Made by a program: the position numbers and the translations under genes. From the NCBI GenBank assembly GCA_018224385.1, contig JAGTVB010000181.1, positions 1-32,925 on the forward strand: 32,925 nt of DNA, in the 5' to 3' direction. The DNA is from Gammaproteobacteria bacterium (lineage in GTDB: Bacteria; Pseudomonadota; Gammaproteobacteria; HK1). Positions 9,614-16,769 of the stretch are shown here, piece by piece. Below the pieces are notes generated by a model. That model was not told the DNA's origin, made no database searches, and saw nothing but the letters and a program-made list of their open reading frames with translations. Each line of letters opens with the position of its first letter. Position 1 is the stretch's first letter.

Positions 9614-9649
9614 GAATTAAGTCGCGGGATAGCGTTGGTTAAAAATAAG

Positions 9650-9657
9650 AACCGGTT
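9650..9657. other. AACCGGTT palindrome upstream of the reductase gene
   Basis: A perfect 8-base palindrome in an AT-rich stretch 37-44 bases upstream of the reductase ATG. It could be part of an operator. I see no confident promoter here: a GATAAT hexamer lies upstream on the minus strand but lacks a well-spaced -35. The rest of the 9614-9884 gap shows no gene. Confidence 0.25.
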
Positions 9658-9884
9658 AATTTTCTAGCAGTATTATCTCCTTGAAAACTGATAGCAAATT
9701 GAGGCGGTTCTGCCGCGGCGTCCGTCACCAGCGGGCTTCGGGGTCGATATACGAGGCGCTGAATAGGGACATTGGCGCCGAAAGTCTCTGGGCCGTGGGC
9801 CAACAGGCTAGACGTGCAGCCCCGCTTTATGGGGAGTCAAGGTCGGCGAATAGTCTTTCCCAGGCGGCGTCACCAGCCTATCGC

Positions 9885-10541
9885 TTATTTGGGTACGCTC
9901 CGTTTGCTATTCAACCACTTAAATAGCGGGCGCCAAAGCTCAGTATCGTGTGCCACCAGCGAGGGAGCGCCCTCAAAGATACCGAGTCCGCGCTCTGCCG
10001 CGCGCAGATAGTTCTGGCTGCTGCGAATGCAGGCGACAAACGGCAGCTTACGGCCGTCGGGCAGCTTGAGGGAACGCAGAAAATCCTCGAGCAGATCCCG
10101 GTTTGTCGAATTCTCACGGACCCGATTCGCTACTGTTGCGATGGCAACCCGTCGCTTGTGCACTGCGCTCAGACGCATCAGTTCGTCATGGAAACGAATG
10201 GCAGCTCTGAGATCGATAGGTGAGGGAACCACGGGAACTAGCACCGTATGGGCACGCCGCACCAGGCTCGCCAGCATGTCCCCATGCAGGCCGGCGGGGG
10301 CATCCATGATCACGTAGTCGATACCGCTTGGGATGCGCACCCGGCCCTCGCCGGCGGCAATACCCTTAATGGGAGGCCGATCGGCGGGGCGCTCTGCTAG
10401 CCAATCGATACTCGATCCCTGCGGATCGAAATCGATGAGGGCTGCCGATTTTCCCTTCAGGGCGAAGTAGACAGCGAGGTTTGTGGCGAGCGTTGTCTTA
10501 CCGCTTCCCCCTTTGGGGTTTAACAAGAGGATTGAGCGCAT
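9885..10541 (-). CDS. Orphan ParA/MinD-type ATPase
   Basis: The 218-residue product is a single-domain Walker-type ATPase. The deviant Walker A motif KGGSGKT is at residues 10-16 with its signature lysine. The A-prime motif DFDPQGS is at residues 37-43, and a Walker B-like VIMDAPAG is near residue 75. ParA proteins dimerise on ATP, bind DNA non-specifically and position plasmids, chromosomes or protein cargo such as chemoreceptors and carboxysomes. No ParB, McdB or other partner gene is adjacent. The start chosen is ATG 10541, preceded by GGGAGAGG at 5 bases; an upstream ATG at 10565 would add eight residues. The gene lies between phosphoribulokinase and the reductase, all on one strand. Its cargo cannot be deduced. 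Confidence 0.85.
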   Translation of the reverse strand: MRSILLLNPKGGSGKTTLATNLAVYFALKGKSAALIDFDPQGSSIDWLAERPADRPPIKGIAAGEGRVRIPSGIDYVIMDAPAGLHGDMLASLVRRAHTVLVPVVPSPIDLRAAIRFHDELMRLSAVHKRRVAIATVANRVRENSTNRDLLEDFLRSLKLPDGRKLPFVACIRSSQNYLRAAERGLGIFEGAPSLVAHDTELWRPLFKWLNSKRSVPK

Positions 10542-10575
10542 CCGAGCCTCTCCCGATTCGAGCATGGATTTGTTT

Positions 10576-10590
10576 GTTATTCTGGATAAC
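10576..10590. promoter_or_regulatory. 15-base inverted repeat at the putative parA transcription start
   Basis: GTTAT and ATAAC are separated by 5 bases (plus-strand reading GTTATTCTGGATAAC). The dyad begins 3 bases beyond a candidate -10 box on the minus strand, exactly where a repressor would act. Autoregulation by the ParA product or another repressor is an inference. Confidence 0.4.
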
Positions 10591-10593
10591 GCC

Positions 10594-10602
10594 AGTATAC
10601 CA
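10594..10602 (-). promoter_or_regulatory. Candidate extended -10 promoter of the parA-like gene
   Basis: The minus strand reads TGGTATACT, an extended -10 (TGnTATACT). It lies about 53 bases upstream of the ATG at 10541. No good -35 box with normal spacing is present, which is tolerated by extended -10 promoters. Confidence 0.4.
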
Positions 10603-10922
10603 ACAGAAGGCCCGAAAGCTGTCGAGAAAGGCTGTGGTGTGCGTGGAAACTCTTGGGTAGCCCGTAAACCGATAAATGAAGTCCTCCGTTGTCTGCTTCG
10701 CTACCTTCGCCTGTAGCGCTAAGCTCGTATCCATCCCCTGGCCGCCAGGCGACGTTGCTATCGGCTTCTCAAGACCTACCCAGGTACGGCCTCATAAAAA
10801 CCGGTTGGTACTGGCCCCGGCGGGGTCAGCGTGCCGCTGCGCAAAATCGCTCGGGACCATTGGGGCGCCGCAGTGCGCGGCCAGGGCCCGCGCAGTTATA
10901 AGCTAATTTCACACTTTGACCG
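10603..10922. other. Non-coding interval between prk and the parA-like gene
   Basis: Together with the promoter and dyad this makes 381 bases between the two genes. It contains a strong hairpin (10874-10894) 28 bases beyond the prk stop. It also contains a CCCCG/CGGGG palindrome on the minus strand followed, after a gap, by a T5 run. A 78-codon minus-strand frame crosses into the ParA gene but has no usable ribosome-binding site. No RNA gene is recognised. Confidence 0.4.
10874..10894 (-). terminator. GC hairpin downstream of phosphoribulokinase
   Basis: TGCGCGG and CCGCGCA form a perfect 7-base stem around a 7-base loop, starting 28 bases past the prk stop codon. There is no T-run directly after it, so it may mark a 3' end by protection rather than by classic intrinsic termination. 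Confidence 0.35.
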
Positions 10923-11792
10923 TCAACCGCGGTGTTTGATCATCTCATCGATAATGGGGGTGAAGATGATCTCCATTGCCAATCCCATTTTGCCGCCAGG
11001 CACCACAATTGAGTTGCGCCGGGACATGAACGAATCATGAATCATTGCCAGCAAATAAGGAAAGTCCATGTTGAACTTAGTCGGATCACGAAAACGAATC
11101 ACGACGAAGCTCTCGTCTGGCGTGGGGATATCGCGAGCAATGAATGGATTGGAAGTATCGACGGTCGGTACGCGCTGAAAGTTGATGTCCGTGAGGGAGA
11201 ACTGCGGCGTAATGTAGTGCACGTAGTCGTACATACGTCGAAGGATGGTATCGGTAACGTCGCTGGGATGATAGCCGCGCTCTTGGGTGTCGCGATGGGT
11301 CTTCTGTATCCACTCGAGATTCACGATGGGTACGACGCCGATGAGCAGATCCACATGCTTGGCGATGTTTGCTTCGTCCGTGGTCACCCCGCCATGGAGT
11401 CCCTCGTAAAAAAGCAAATCGGTGTCGGTGGTAATGTCTTCCCAAGGCGTAAACGTGCCGGGCTCCTGGCTAAATGGCGCCGCCTCCTCCTCGCTGTGCA
11501 GGTAATAGCGACGCTTCCCGGTTCCGGTCTCGCCGTACTGGCGAAATAAATCCTCCAGCTCCTTAAAGAGATTGGCTTCAGCGCCAAAATGGCTCAAGTT
11601 TCGGCCTTGTTCCAGCGCCTTGGCAACAGCTTTTCGCATTTCGACGCGATCGTAGCGATGAAAACTGTCACCTTCGATGATGACGGGTTTCACCTTCTCT
11701 CGATAAAAGATATGCTCAAATGCGACTTTCACCGTTGATGTGCCGGCGCCCGATGATCCGGTCACCGCAATTATTGGATGCTTTTTCGACAT
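10923..11792 (-). CDS. prk: Phosphoribulokinase
   Basis: The 289-residue product begins MSKKHPIIAVTGSSGAGTST. The P-loop GSSGAGTS at residues 12-19 is the form found in proteobacterial phosphoribulokinases of about 290 residues, distinct from the longer plant and cyanobacterial enzymes. DSFHRYDR and HFGAEANL follow, also typical. The enzyme phosphorylates ribulose 5-phosphate to make ribulose 1,5-bisphosphate, the substrate of Rubisco, in the cytoplasm. The start at 11792 is supported by GAGGAG with a 7-base spacing; an upstream in-frame start at 11807 has no such site. No other cbb gene lies in the window, so the gene stands outside a Calvin-cycle operon. It is the best evidence that the host is autotrophic. 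Confidence 0.95.
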   Translation of the reverse strand: MSKKHPIIAVTGSSGAGTSTVKVAFEHIFYREKVKPVIIEGDSFHRYDRVEMRKAVAKALEQGRNLSHFGAEANLFKELEDLFRQYGETGTGKRRYYLHSEEEAAPFSQEPGTFTPWEDITTDTDLLFYEGLHGGVTTDEANIAKHVDLLIGVVPIVNLEWIQKTHRDTQERGYHPSDVTDTILRRMYDYVHYITPQFSLTDINFQRVPTVDTSNPFIARDIPTPDESFVVIRFRDPTKFNMDFPYLLAMIHDSFMSRRNSIVVPGGKMGLAMEIIFTPIIDEMIKHRG

Positions 11793-11886
11793 GCCCCCGC
11801 TCCTCAAGTAAATTAGCCGCTACAGGCTTTTGGCTATTATTGGGCCATTGAGTCCTTGAGAGACTAATGAGTTTTTTTTATGTCTA

Positions 11887-12039
11887 CCTAAGAGCGTGTT
11901 TTAAAACCCCAGCGAGCGCAGGCAGAACAGGCGCACGCTGGCGAGGAACCGGAGTGTACCAGGGGAGTATATGAGGATGTCGAACCAGCGCGCAACGCAG
12001 GTATGGCCAGCGCACAAGGTTCTAAAACATGCTCTAAGG
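11887..12039 (-). repeat. Inverted-end intergenic repeat, copy 1
   Basis: The ends form an imperfect 22-base inverted repeat: CCTAAGAGCGTGTTTTAAAA reading in from the left, and the complement of TTCTAAAACATGCTCTAAGG on the right, with three mismatches over the arm. On the minus strand the 33-base core at 11927-11959 is closely similar to cores at 14922-14954 and 24048-24080. It is non-coding and lies about 95 bases upstream of the prk start. The size, inverted ends and intergenic placement resemble a MITE or a large REP-type element. No target-site duplication is obvious. Confidence 0.7.
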
Positions 12040-12092
12040 CATCGGCATATCCTAAGGTAGGGTGATGGCGTGCAAAGCGAAACTGGGTGGAA

Positions 12093-12134
12093 AGCTGTTG
12101 CAGAACAGCTACGCTTGCCGTGGCGCAGCGCCAC
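12093..12134. other. Two adjacent perfect palindromes
   Basis: AGCTGTT/AACAGCT flank GCAG at 12093-12110. GTGGCGC/GCGCCAC flank a single A at 12120-12134. Both arms match perfectly over 7 bases. They lie just beyond repeat copy 1 and may belong to a larger decayed element. Neither is followed by a T-run. Confidence 0.5.
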
Positions 12135-12330
12135 CACTGAGCAAAATCGTTGCCTGCGATTTGGGCGCCCCGTTGCGGCTGCGGCGCTCGCCACGTTTTT
12201 CCCGCAGCTCCCTTTAAGGGCAGCCCGCTGATGGGGCGTGCGGCGAATGCACCGATGATTGGGCGCGAATAGGTTTAAACCGTTGCCGCAGGCCTGGCCA
12301 ACAGGCACGAGTGGAGCATCACGGTCACAC

Positions 12331-13359
12331 ATGGAGGAGCAACTCCTGGGGACATCGCTGGCGACATTGACGATCTTGGAAAGCGTTCCCGAAAGGCTGC
12401 TAAGCCGACCTGCGGCCCGGTTACACGAGGTCCTACCAGGCCCTACGCTCATTCACCTACCGGGAAGGCGCTCCGAAGCGCTTTATCTGTCCGTCCTGTT
12501 GCACGGAAACGAAGATACCGGCTGGGAGGCGGTGCGCGCGTTACTGCTCCGCTATGAAGAACAGACCTTGCCGCGTGCCCTGTCGGTATTTATCGCGAAC
12601 GTGGCGGCGGCTCGTTTCGGGCTGCGGCGCCTCGAGGGGCAGCCCGATTACAATCGCATCTGGAAGGGCGACAGCACGCCGGAGCACCGCATCGTGCAGC
12701 AAGTGTTCGTATCGATGCGGGAGCGAGGCGTATTTGCCAGCGTCGATGTCCACAACAATACCGGCATGAACCCGCATTATGCCTGCGTCAATCGATTAGA
12801 GCCGGCCTTTCTCCATCTTGCCACCCTGTTCTCGCGCACGGTGGTGCATTTTACCACCCCGGATACGGTGCAGTCTCGGGCCTTCGCCAATCTCTGTCCG
12901 GCGGTGACCATAGAGGCCGGGCAGCCCGGGCAGGCGCACGGAGTGGCCCATGTACTGGAGTTTCTCGATGCGTGTTTGCACCTGGTGGAGCTTCCAAGAC
13001 ATCCCGTTGCTTTCGGCGATATCGATCTGTTCCATACGGTGGCCATCGTCAGGATACCGCCCCATGTCAGCTTTAGCTTCGATGGGCGGGAGGCGGATCT
13101 GCAGCTGCTCGATGATCTGGATCGGCTCAACTTTCATGAAGTGCCGCCAGGAACCTTATTTGGTTGGACACATGGAGGCCGCGGGCTGGGGCTGGAAGTG
13201 CATAATGAGGAGGGTATCAACGTGGCCGAGCGCTACTTCACCATGCGTGGTTTCGAGCTGCTGACGGCCTCCTCCATCATACCGTCCATGTTGACGTTGG
13301 ATGAGCGCATCGTGCGCCAGGATTGTCTTTGTTACTTGATGGAACGTCGTCATCCCTGA
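12331..13359 (+). CDS. M14-type succinylglutamate desuccinylase/aspartoacylase-family protein
   Basis: The 342-residue product carries the zinc-binding pattern of the AstE/AspA branch of the M14 carboxypeptidases. HGNEDTGWE gives the first His and Glu ligands near residue 62, and SVDVHNNTG gives the second His near residue 140. The segment FANLCPAVTIEAGQPGQ near residue 190 is also family-like. Relatives remove acyl groups from amino acids or cleave peptides; the substrate here cannot be deduced. The ATG at 12331 is chosen because upstream in-frame residues back to 12259 look non-conserved, although no clear ribosome-binding site precedes it. It diverges from prk and precedes yebC by 85 bases. 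Confidence 0.8.
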   Translation: MEEQLLGTSLATLTILESVPERLLSRPAARLHEVLPGPTLIHLPGRRSEALYLSVLLHGNEDTGWEAVRALLLRYEEQTLPRALSVFIANVAAARFGLRRLEGQPDYNRIWKGDSTPEHRIVQQVFVSMRERGVFASVDVHNNTGMNPHYACVNRLEPAFLHLATLFSRTVVHFTTPDTVQSRAFANLCPAVTIEAGQPGQAHGVAHVLEFLDACLHLVELPRHPVAFGDIDLFHTVAIVRIPPHVSFSFDGREADLQLLDDLDRLNFHEVPPGTLFGWTHGGRGLGLEVHNEEGINVAERYFTMRGFELLTASSIIPSMLTLDERIVRQDCLCYLMERRHP

Positions 13360-13444
13360 ACCGCCTCGGCTGGGGACCTGTCGGGGGTACCCAGCCGGGT
13401 GCTAAACTTGTGCTGGCAAACAAAGGATAGGTCGAGGGGAATTC

Positions 13445-14191
13445 ATGGCAGGGCACAGTAAGTGGGCCAACATACAGCATCGCAAGGGTGCACAAGACGC
13501 CAAGCGCGGGAAGCTGTTTACCAGGCTAATCCGCGAGGTCACGGTAGCTGCCCGGCTGGGCGGTGCGGACCCGAAATCCAACTTTCGATTACGGGGCGCC
13601 ATTGAGAAGGCACTGGCAGGCAACGTGCCGAAGGACAACGTTGAGCGGGCCATAAAGCGTGCTGCTGGCGATCAGGACGCACAAAACATCGACGAGGTGC
13701 GTTATGAAGGTTATGGGCCCGGCGGTACGGCTATCATGGTCGATTGCATGACCGACAATCGCAACCGCACGGTCGCCGAAGTGCGGCATGTGTTCTCGAG
13801 ATGCGGGGGTAACCTCGGGCTCGACGGCTCGGTCGGCTATCTCTTTCAGGAAGCGGGTCAACTTTCCTTCCCGGTCGGCACGGACGAGGATAGAGTCATG
13901 GAAGCCGCCTTAGAAGCAGGCGCAGATGACGTCATCACGCATCCGGACGGCGCGGTTGACGTGATTACTTCCCCAGAGCGCTTCGCAGACGTCAAAGATG
14001 CCATGATCAGCGCTGGCTTTGAACCGGTGTTTGCCGAGGTGACCCTGTTGGCGGCAACCAGTGTCCAGCTCGAGCTGGAGGATGCGCGACGGGTTATTAA
14101 GCTGATTGAGATGCTGGAGGACGTGGAGGACGTGCAACAGGTCTATTCCAATGCGGATATTTCCGATGACATCCTGGCTCAGCTTGATTGA
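13445..14191 (+). CDS. yebC: YebC/PmpR-family (TACO1) protein
   Basis: The 248-residue product has the characteristic start MAGHSKWANIQHRKGAQDAKR and the full family length. Later family segments include DNVERAIKRAAG, VRYEGYGPGG and a C-terminal ELEDARRVIKLIEMLEDVEDVQQVYSN. Proteins of this family have been described as DNA-binding regulators (PmpR in Pseudomonas, which affects quorum sensing). More recent work links them to relief of ribosome stalling at proline stretches. A GAGGGG box sits 5-6 bases before the ATG. Placement just upstream of ruvC is conserved in proteobacteria. Confidence 0.95.
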   Translation: MAGHSKWANIQHRKGAQDAKRGKLFTRLIREVTVAARLGGADPKSNFRLRGAIEKALAGNVPKDNVERAIKRAAGDQDAQNIDEVRYEGYGPGGTAIMVDCMTDNRNRTVAEVRHVFSRCGGNLGLDGSVGYLFQEAGQLSFPVGTDEDRVMEAALEAGADDVITHPDGAVDVITSPERFADVKDAMISAGFEPVFAEVTLLAATSVQLELEDARRVIKLIEMLEDVEDVQQVYSNADISDDILAQLD

Positions 14192-14260
14192 GCGATTGAG
14201 CTCGAGCGCACCAGGGTTTTGCGCTCGGTGCTTGAAAGCAACCTGACGCACGACGCGGCC

Positions 14261-14758
14261 GTGGCCCGAATTCTTGGCATTGACCCGGGTTCGCGTGTCA
14301 CCGGTTACGGCATCATTGATTTTACCCGCAACCGAGCCGTGCATGTGGCCAGTGGCTGCATACCGGTTTGCGGTGCGGATCTCGCCGGGAAGCTGCGCGT
14401 GATCTATGAGGCCATCATTACCCTTGTCGAGCGGCATCAGCCGGTCGAGATGGTGGTGGAGCAGGTGTTCGTGCATAGAAATGCCGAATCGGCCTTGAAG
14501 CTTGGCCAAGCGCGGGGTGCGGCCGTGCTGGCGGGAGCCATGCGGACACTGCCCGTTTATGAGTATGCGCCTCGAGCGATTAAGCAAGCGATCACGGGTA
14601 CCGGCAGCGCGACCAAGGAACAGGTGCAGCACATGATCAAAGTCTTGCTGGGGCTTTCGCAATCACCCCCAGCGGATGCGGCTGATGCATTGGGGGTGGC
14701 ACTTTGCCATGCCCACATTGGGCAGACGCTGCGCCGGCGCGGCTTGACCCATCGGTAA
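14261..14758 (+). CDS. ruvC: Crossover junction endodeoxyribonuclease RuvC
   Basis: The product matches RuvC, which cuts Holliday junctions as a dimer. Its four acidic catalytic positions are visible: Asp in LGIDPGSRVTGYG near the N-terminus, Glu in VVEQVFVHRN, and two Asp in ADAADALGVALCH near the C-terminus. The start is uncertain. GTG at 14261 gives the family-like beginning VARILGIDPG but has no Shine-Dalgarno sequence. TTG at 14219 or GTG at 14228 would add 14 or 11 residues and lie close to an AGGG. It follows yebC. Repeat copy 2 separates it from ruvA, whereas these genes are often adjacent. Confidence 0.93.
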   Translation: MARILGIDPGSRVTGYGIIDFTRNRAVHVASGCIPVCGADLAGKLRVIYEAIITLVERHQPVEMVVEQVFVHRNAESALKLGQARGAAVLAGAMRTLPVYEYAPRAIKQAITGTGSATKEQVQHMIKVLLGLSQSPPADAADALGVALCHAHIGQTLRRRGLTHR

Positions 14759-14776
14759 GCCCCCGGTCGCTTCCAA

Positions 14777-14987
14777 GCTGTTTTAAAAACGACGGCGCTG
14801 GTCATGGCGGTGTTTCGCGGCGGCTCCGCACAAAATAACGGGGCGCCGTTTTGCACCGCTGCGAGCTGGCCCTGCCAGGGCGAGTTCTAGGACGGGGCGG
14901 GCCACCTTGTCTGTCCATCGTGCACACTCCGGTTGCTCGCTACCGTGCGCCTTGCTCTGCCAGCGCTCGTGGCGTTTTTGAAACAGC
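14777..14987 (+). repeat. Inverted-end intergenic repeat, copy 2 (long form)
   Basis: The first 15 bases (GCTGTTTTAAAAACG) and the complement of the last 15 differ at one position. Inside them lies a second pair, GCGCTGG and CCAGCGC. The core at 14922-14954 matches copies 1 and 3. This copy is about 65 bases longer than the others because of extra sequence around 14832-14915, which has its own small hairpins (AACGG/CCGTT at 14837-14850 and CCCTG/CAGGG at 14870-14880). It fills nearly the whole ruvC-ruvA gap. Confidence 0.75.
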
Positions 14988-15032
14988 CGTGTCCCCAGGA
15001 TAAGCCTGAAGTGCGTTCGAGAGCAGAATCTT

Positions 15033-15632
15033 ATGATTGGATGGCTACGCGGTGTCCTGCGGGAGAAGCAGCCGCCCTATCTCATCCTCGAAGTCAACGG
15101 CGTTGGCTATGAGCTTGAGGCACCGATGACGACTTTTTCCTTGTTACCGAGACTGGGTGAGGAACTCACGGTATTTACCCATCATCTGGTACGCGAGGAT
15201 ACGCAGAGCCTGTATGCCTTCACGCACCGTGGAGAACGCAATGTGTTTCGGCAGCTGCTGCGCGTCAGCGGCGTTGGCGCTAAGCTGGCGTTGGCGATTC
15301 TCTCGGGCATGAATGGGGACGAGTTGTCTCGCTGTGTGTACGAGCGTGACATCTCCCGGCTGGCGCAGTTACCTGGGATTGGAAAGAAAACGGCGGAACG
15401 GCTTGTCATTGAATTACGCGACCGCCTTCAGGCGCTGCCAGAGCTGCCGCCCAGCGAGCTGTTGGCGGGTGCCGAGGCGCAGCTCAAGCATGCCGAGGCG
15501 GAGGCGGTCAGTGCGTTGGTTGCCCTCGGCTTCAAGCCGCAGGATGCGGCCGGGCGCGTGCGGTTGGTGCGGGCAGATGGCCTCGCCTGCGAAGATTTGG
15601 TGCGCCGTGCGTTGAAGTCGTTGGCAAAATAG
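15033..15632 (+). CDS. ruvA: Holliday junction branch migration protein RuvA
   Basis: The 199-residue product has the full RuvA layout. The N-terminal OB-fold domain begins MIGWLRGVLREKQPPYLILE. A central helix-hairpin-helix pair is seen in FRQLLRVSGVGAKLALAIL and LPGIGKKTAERLVIELRD. The C-terminal domain, from about residue 155, contacts RuvB (ALVALGFKPQDA). RuvA tetramers bind four-way junctions and direct RuvB motors. The start has only a weak ribosome-binding site. A 105-base gap separates it from ruvB, in which I see nothing. Confidence 0.96.
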   Translation: MIGWLRGVLREKQPPYLILEVNGVGYELEAPMTTFSLLPRLGEELTVFTHHLVREDTQSLYAFTHRGERNVFRQLLRVSGVGAKLALAILSGMNGDELSRCVYERDISRLAQLPGIGKKTAERLVIELRDRLQALPELPPSELLAGAEAQLKHAEAEAVSALVALGFKPQDAAGRVRLVRADGLACEDLVRRALKSLAK

Positions 15633-15737
15633 TTGCTAAGCCTGAGATCATGCACCGCGGCGACTGGAGATGATCGCTTCCAAATTACTGCGCAGGCAAT
15701 GCGTGTTCTTGCGAAACAAGCTTAGACCAGCGATACC

Positions 15738-16769
15738 ATGGAACGCTTGGTAACATCGGATGCGATTGCTCAGGACGCGTCTTTGGAGGGAACCCTTCGC
15801 CCGCAGCGCTTGGCCGAGTATGTGGGACAGCAGTCGGTGCGCGAGCAACTCGAGATCTTTGTGCAGGCCGCTAAGCAGCGCCAGGAAGCATTGGACCATG
15901 TGCTTATTTTTGGCCCGCCAGGCCTCGGAAAGACGACCCTTGCGAACATACTCAGCAATGAGCTGGGTGTGGGCCTGCGCCAAACGTCAGGGCCGATCAT
16001 CGAGCGGGCGGCGGATCTGGCGGCGCTGCTCACGAATCTTGAACCCCGGGATATTCTGTTCATCGATGAGATCCATCGCCTGAGTCCCATGGTGGAGGAA
16101 ATACTCTATCCCGCCATGGAAGAATGCCAGCTGGATATCATGATCGGTGAGGGGCCAGCGGCGCGTTCTATCAAGCTCGATCTGGCACCGTTTACGCTGG
16201 TCGGAGCGACCACCCGCGCCGGGCTGTTAACCTCGCCGTTGCGGGATCGCTTCGGGATCGTGCAGCGCTTGGAATTCTATAGTCCCGAAGAGCTTACCGT
16301 CATCGTGCGGCGCTCGGCTCGTATTCTGGGTATTCATATCACGGAAAACGGCGCGCGCGAGCTCGCCTGCCGTTCCCGTGGCACGCCGCGCATTGCTAAC
16401 CGTTTGCTGCGTCGAACGCGAGACTATGCGGAGGTTAAGATGGACGGGCGGATCTCGTGCGCGGTGGCACAGCAGGCGCTTGCGCTGCTTGCGGTCGATG
16501 GAGCCGGGTTCGATGTCATGGACCGCAAGCTGCTACTCGCCGTGCTGGAAAAATTTGATGGAGGTCCGGTCGGTCTGGATAACCTGGCCGCGGCCATCGG
16601 CGAGGAACGCGGTACCATCGAGGATGTCCTCGAGCCCTACCTCATTCAGCAGGGCTTTCTCAAGCGCACGCCGCGTGGACGCATGGCAACCCGCAGCGCC
16701 TGGCTGCATTTCGGCTTGGCGGCACCTGGCACGGGGGAGCTTTGGCGCGAGTCCGACCTGTTTGATTAA
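15738..16769 (+). CDS. ruvB: Holliday junction branch migration ATPase RuvB
   Basis: The 343-residue product is a complete AAA+ motor of normal length. Walker A is [11 protein letters not shown] near residues 57-67, Walker B is FIDEIHRL near residues 109-116, and sensor 1 with the following arginine is seen in GATTRAG. The C-terminal winged helix includes TPRGRMAT. RuvB hexamers pump DNA through the RuvA-bound junction. Its TAA stop is followed at once by the ybgC ATG, so the ruv and tol clusters are probably one transcriptional unit. Confidence 0.97.
   Translation: MERLVTSDAIAQDASLEGTLRPQRLAEYVGQQSVREQLEIFVQAAKQRQEALDHVLIFGPPGLGKTTLANILSNELGVGLRQTSGPIIERAADLAALLTNLEPRDILFIDEIHRLSPMVEEILYPAMEECQLDIMIGEGPAARSIKLDLAPFTLVGATTRAGLLTSPLRDRFGIVQRLEFYSPEELTVIVRRSARILGIHITENGARELACRSRGTPRIANRLLRRTRDYAEVKMDGRISCAVAQQALALLAVDGAGFDVMDRKLLLAVLEKFDGGPVGLDNLAAAIGEERGTIEDVLEPYLIQQGFLKRTPRGRMATRSAWLHFGLAAPGTGELWRESDLFD

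Larger units (their letters stand above)
11793..12330. other. Divergent intergenic region between prk and the M14-type gene
   Basis: This 538-base interval holds the leader of prk, one copy of the inverted-end repeat (11887-12039) and then about 200 bases rich in palindromes. A T8 run at 11872-11879 lies between the prk leader and the repeat. A 183-codon frame on the minus strand (11901-12452) is rich in Cys, Arg and Ser and runs through the repeat and into the antisense of the next gene. I do not count it as a gene. No confident promoter was found for either flanking gene. Confidence 0.5.

Noticed and set aside
9661-9710. Promoter TTGCTA...GATAAT for the reductase gene
   Set aside because: The spacing of 14 bases is too short for a standard sigma-70 promoter.
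10498-10734. 78-codon minus-strand frame before the ParA gene, considered as an McdB-like partner
   Set aside because: No properly spaced ribosome-binding site, overlaps the ParA start, and lacks McdB-like features.
11901-12452. 183-codon minus-strand frame upstream of prk
   Set aside because: It runs through the inverted-end repeat and antisense to the M14 gene, is rich in Cys, Ser and Arg, and shows no recognisable domain.
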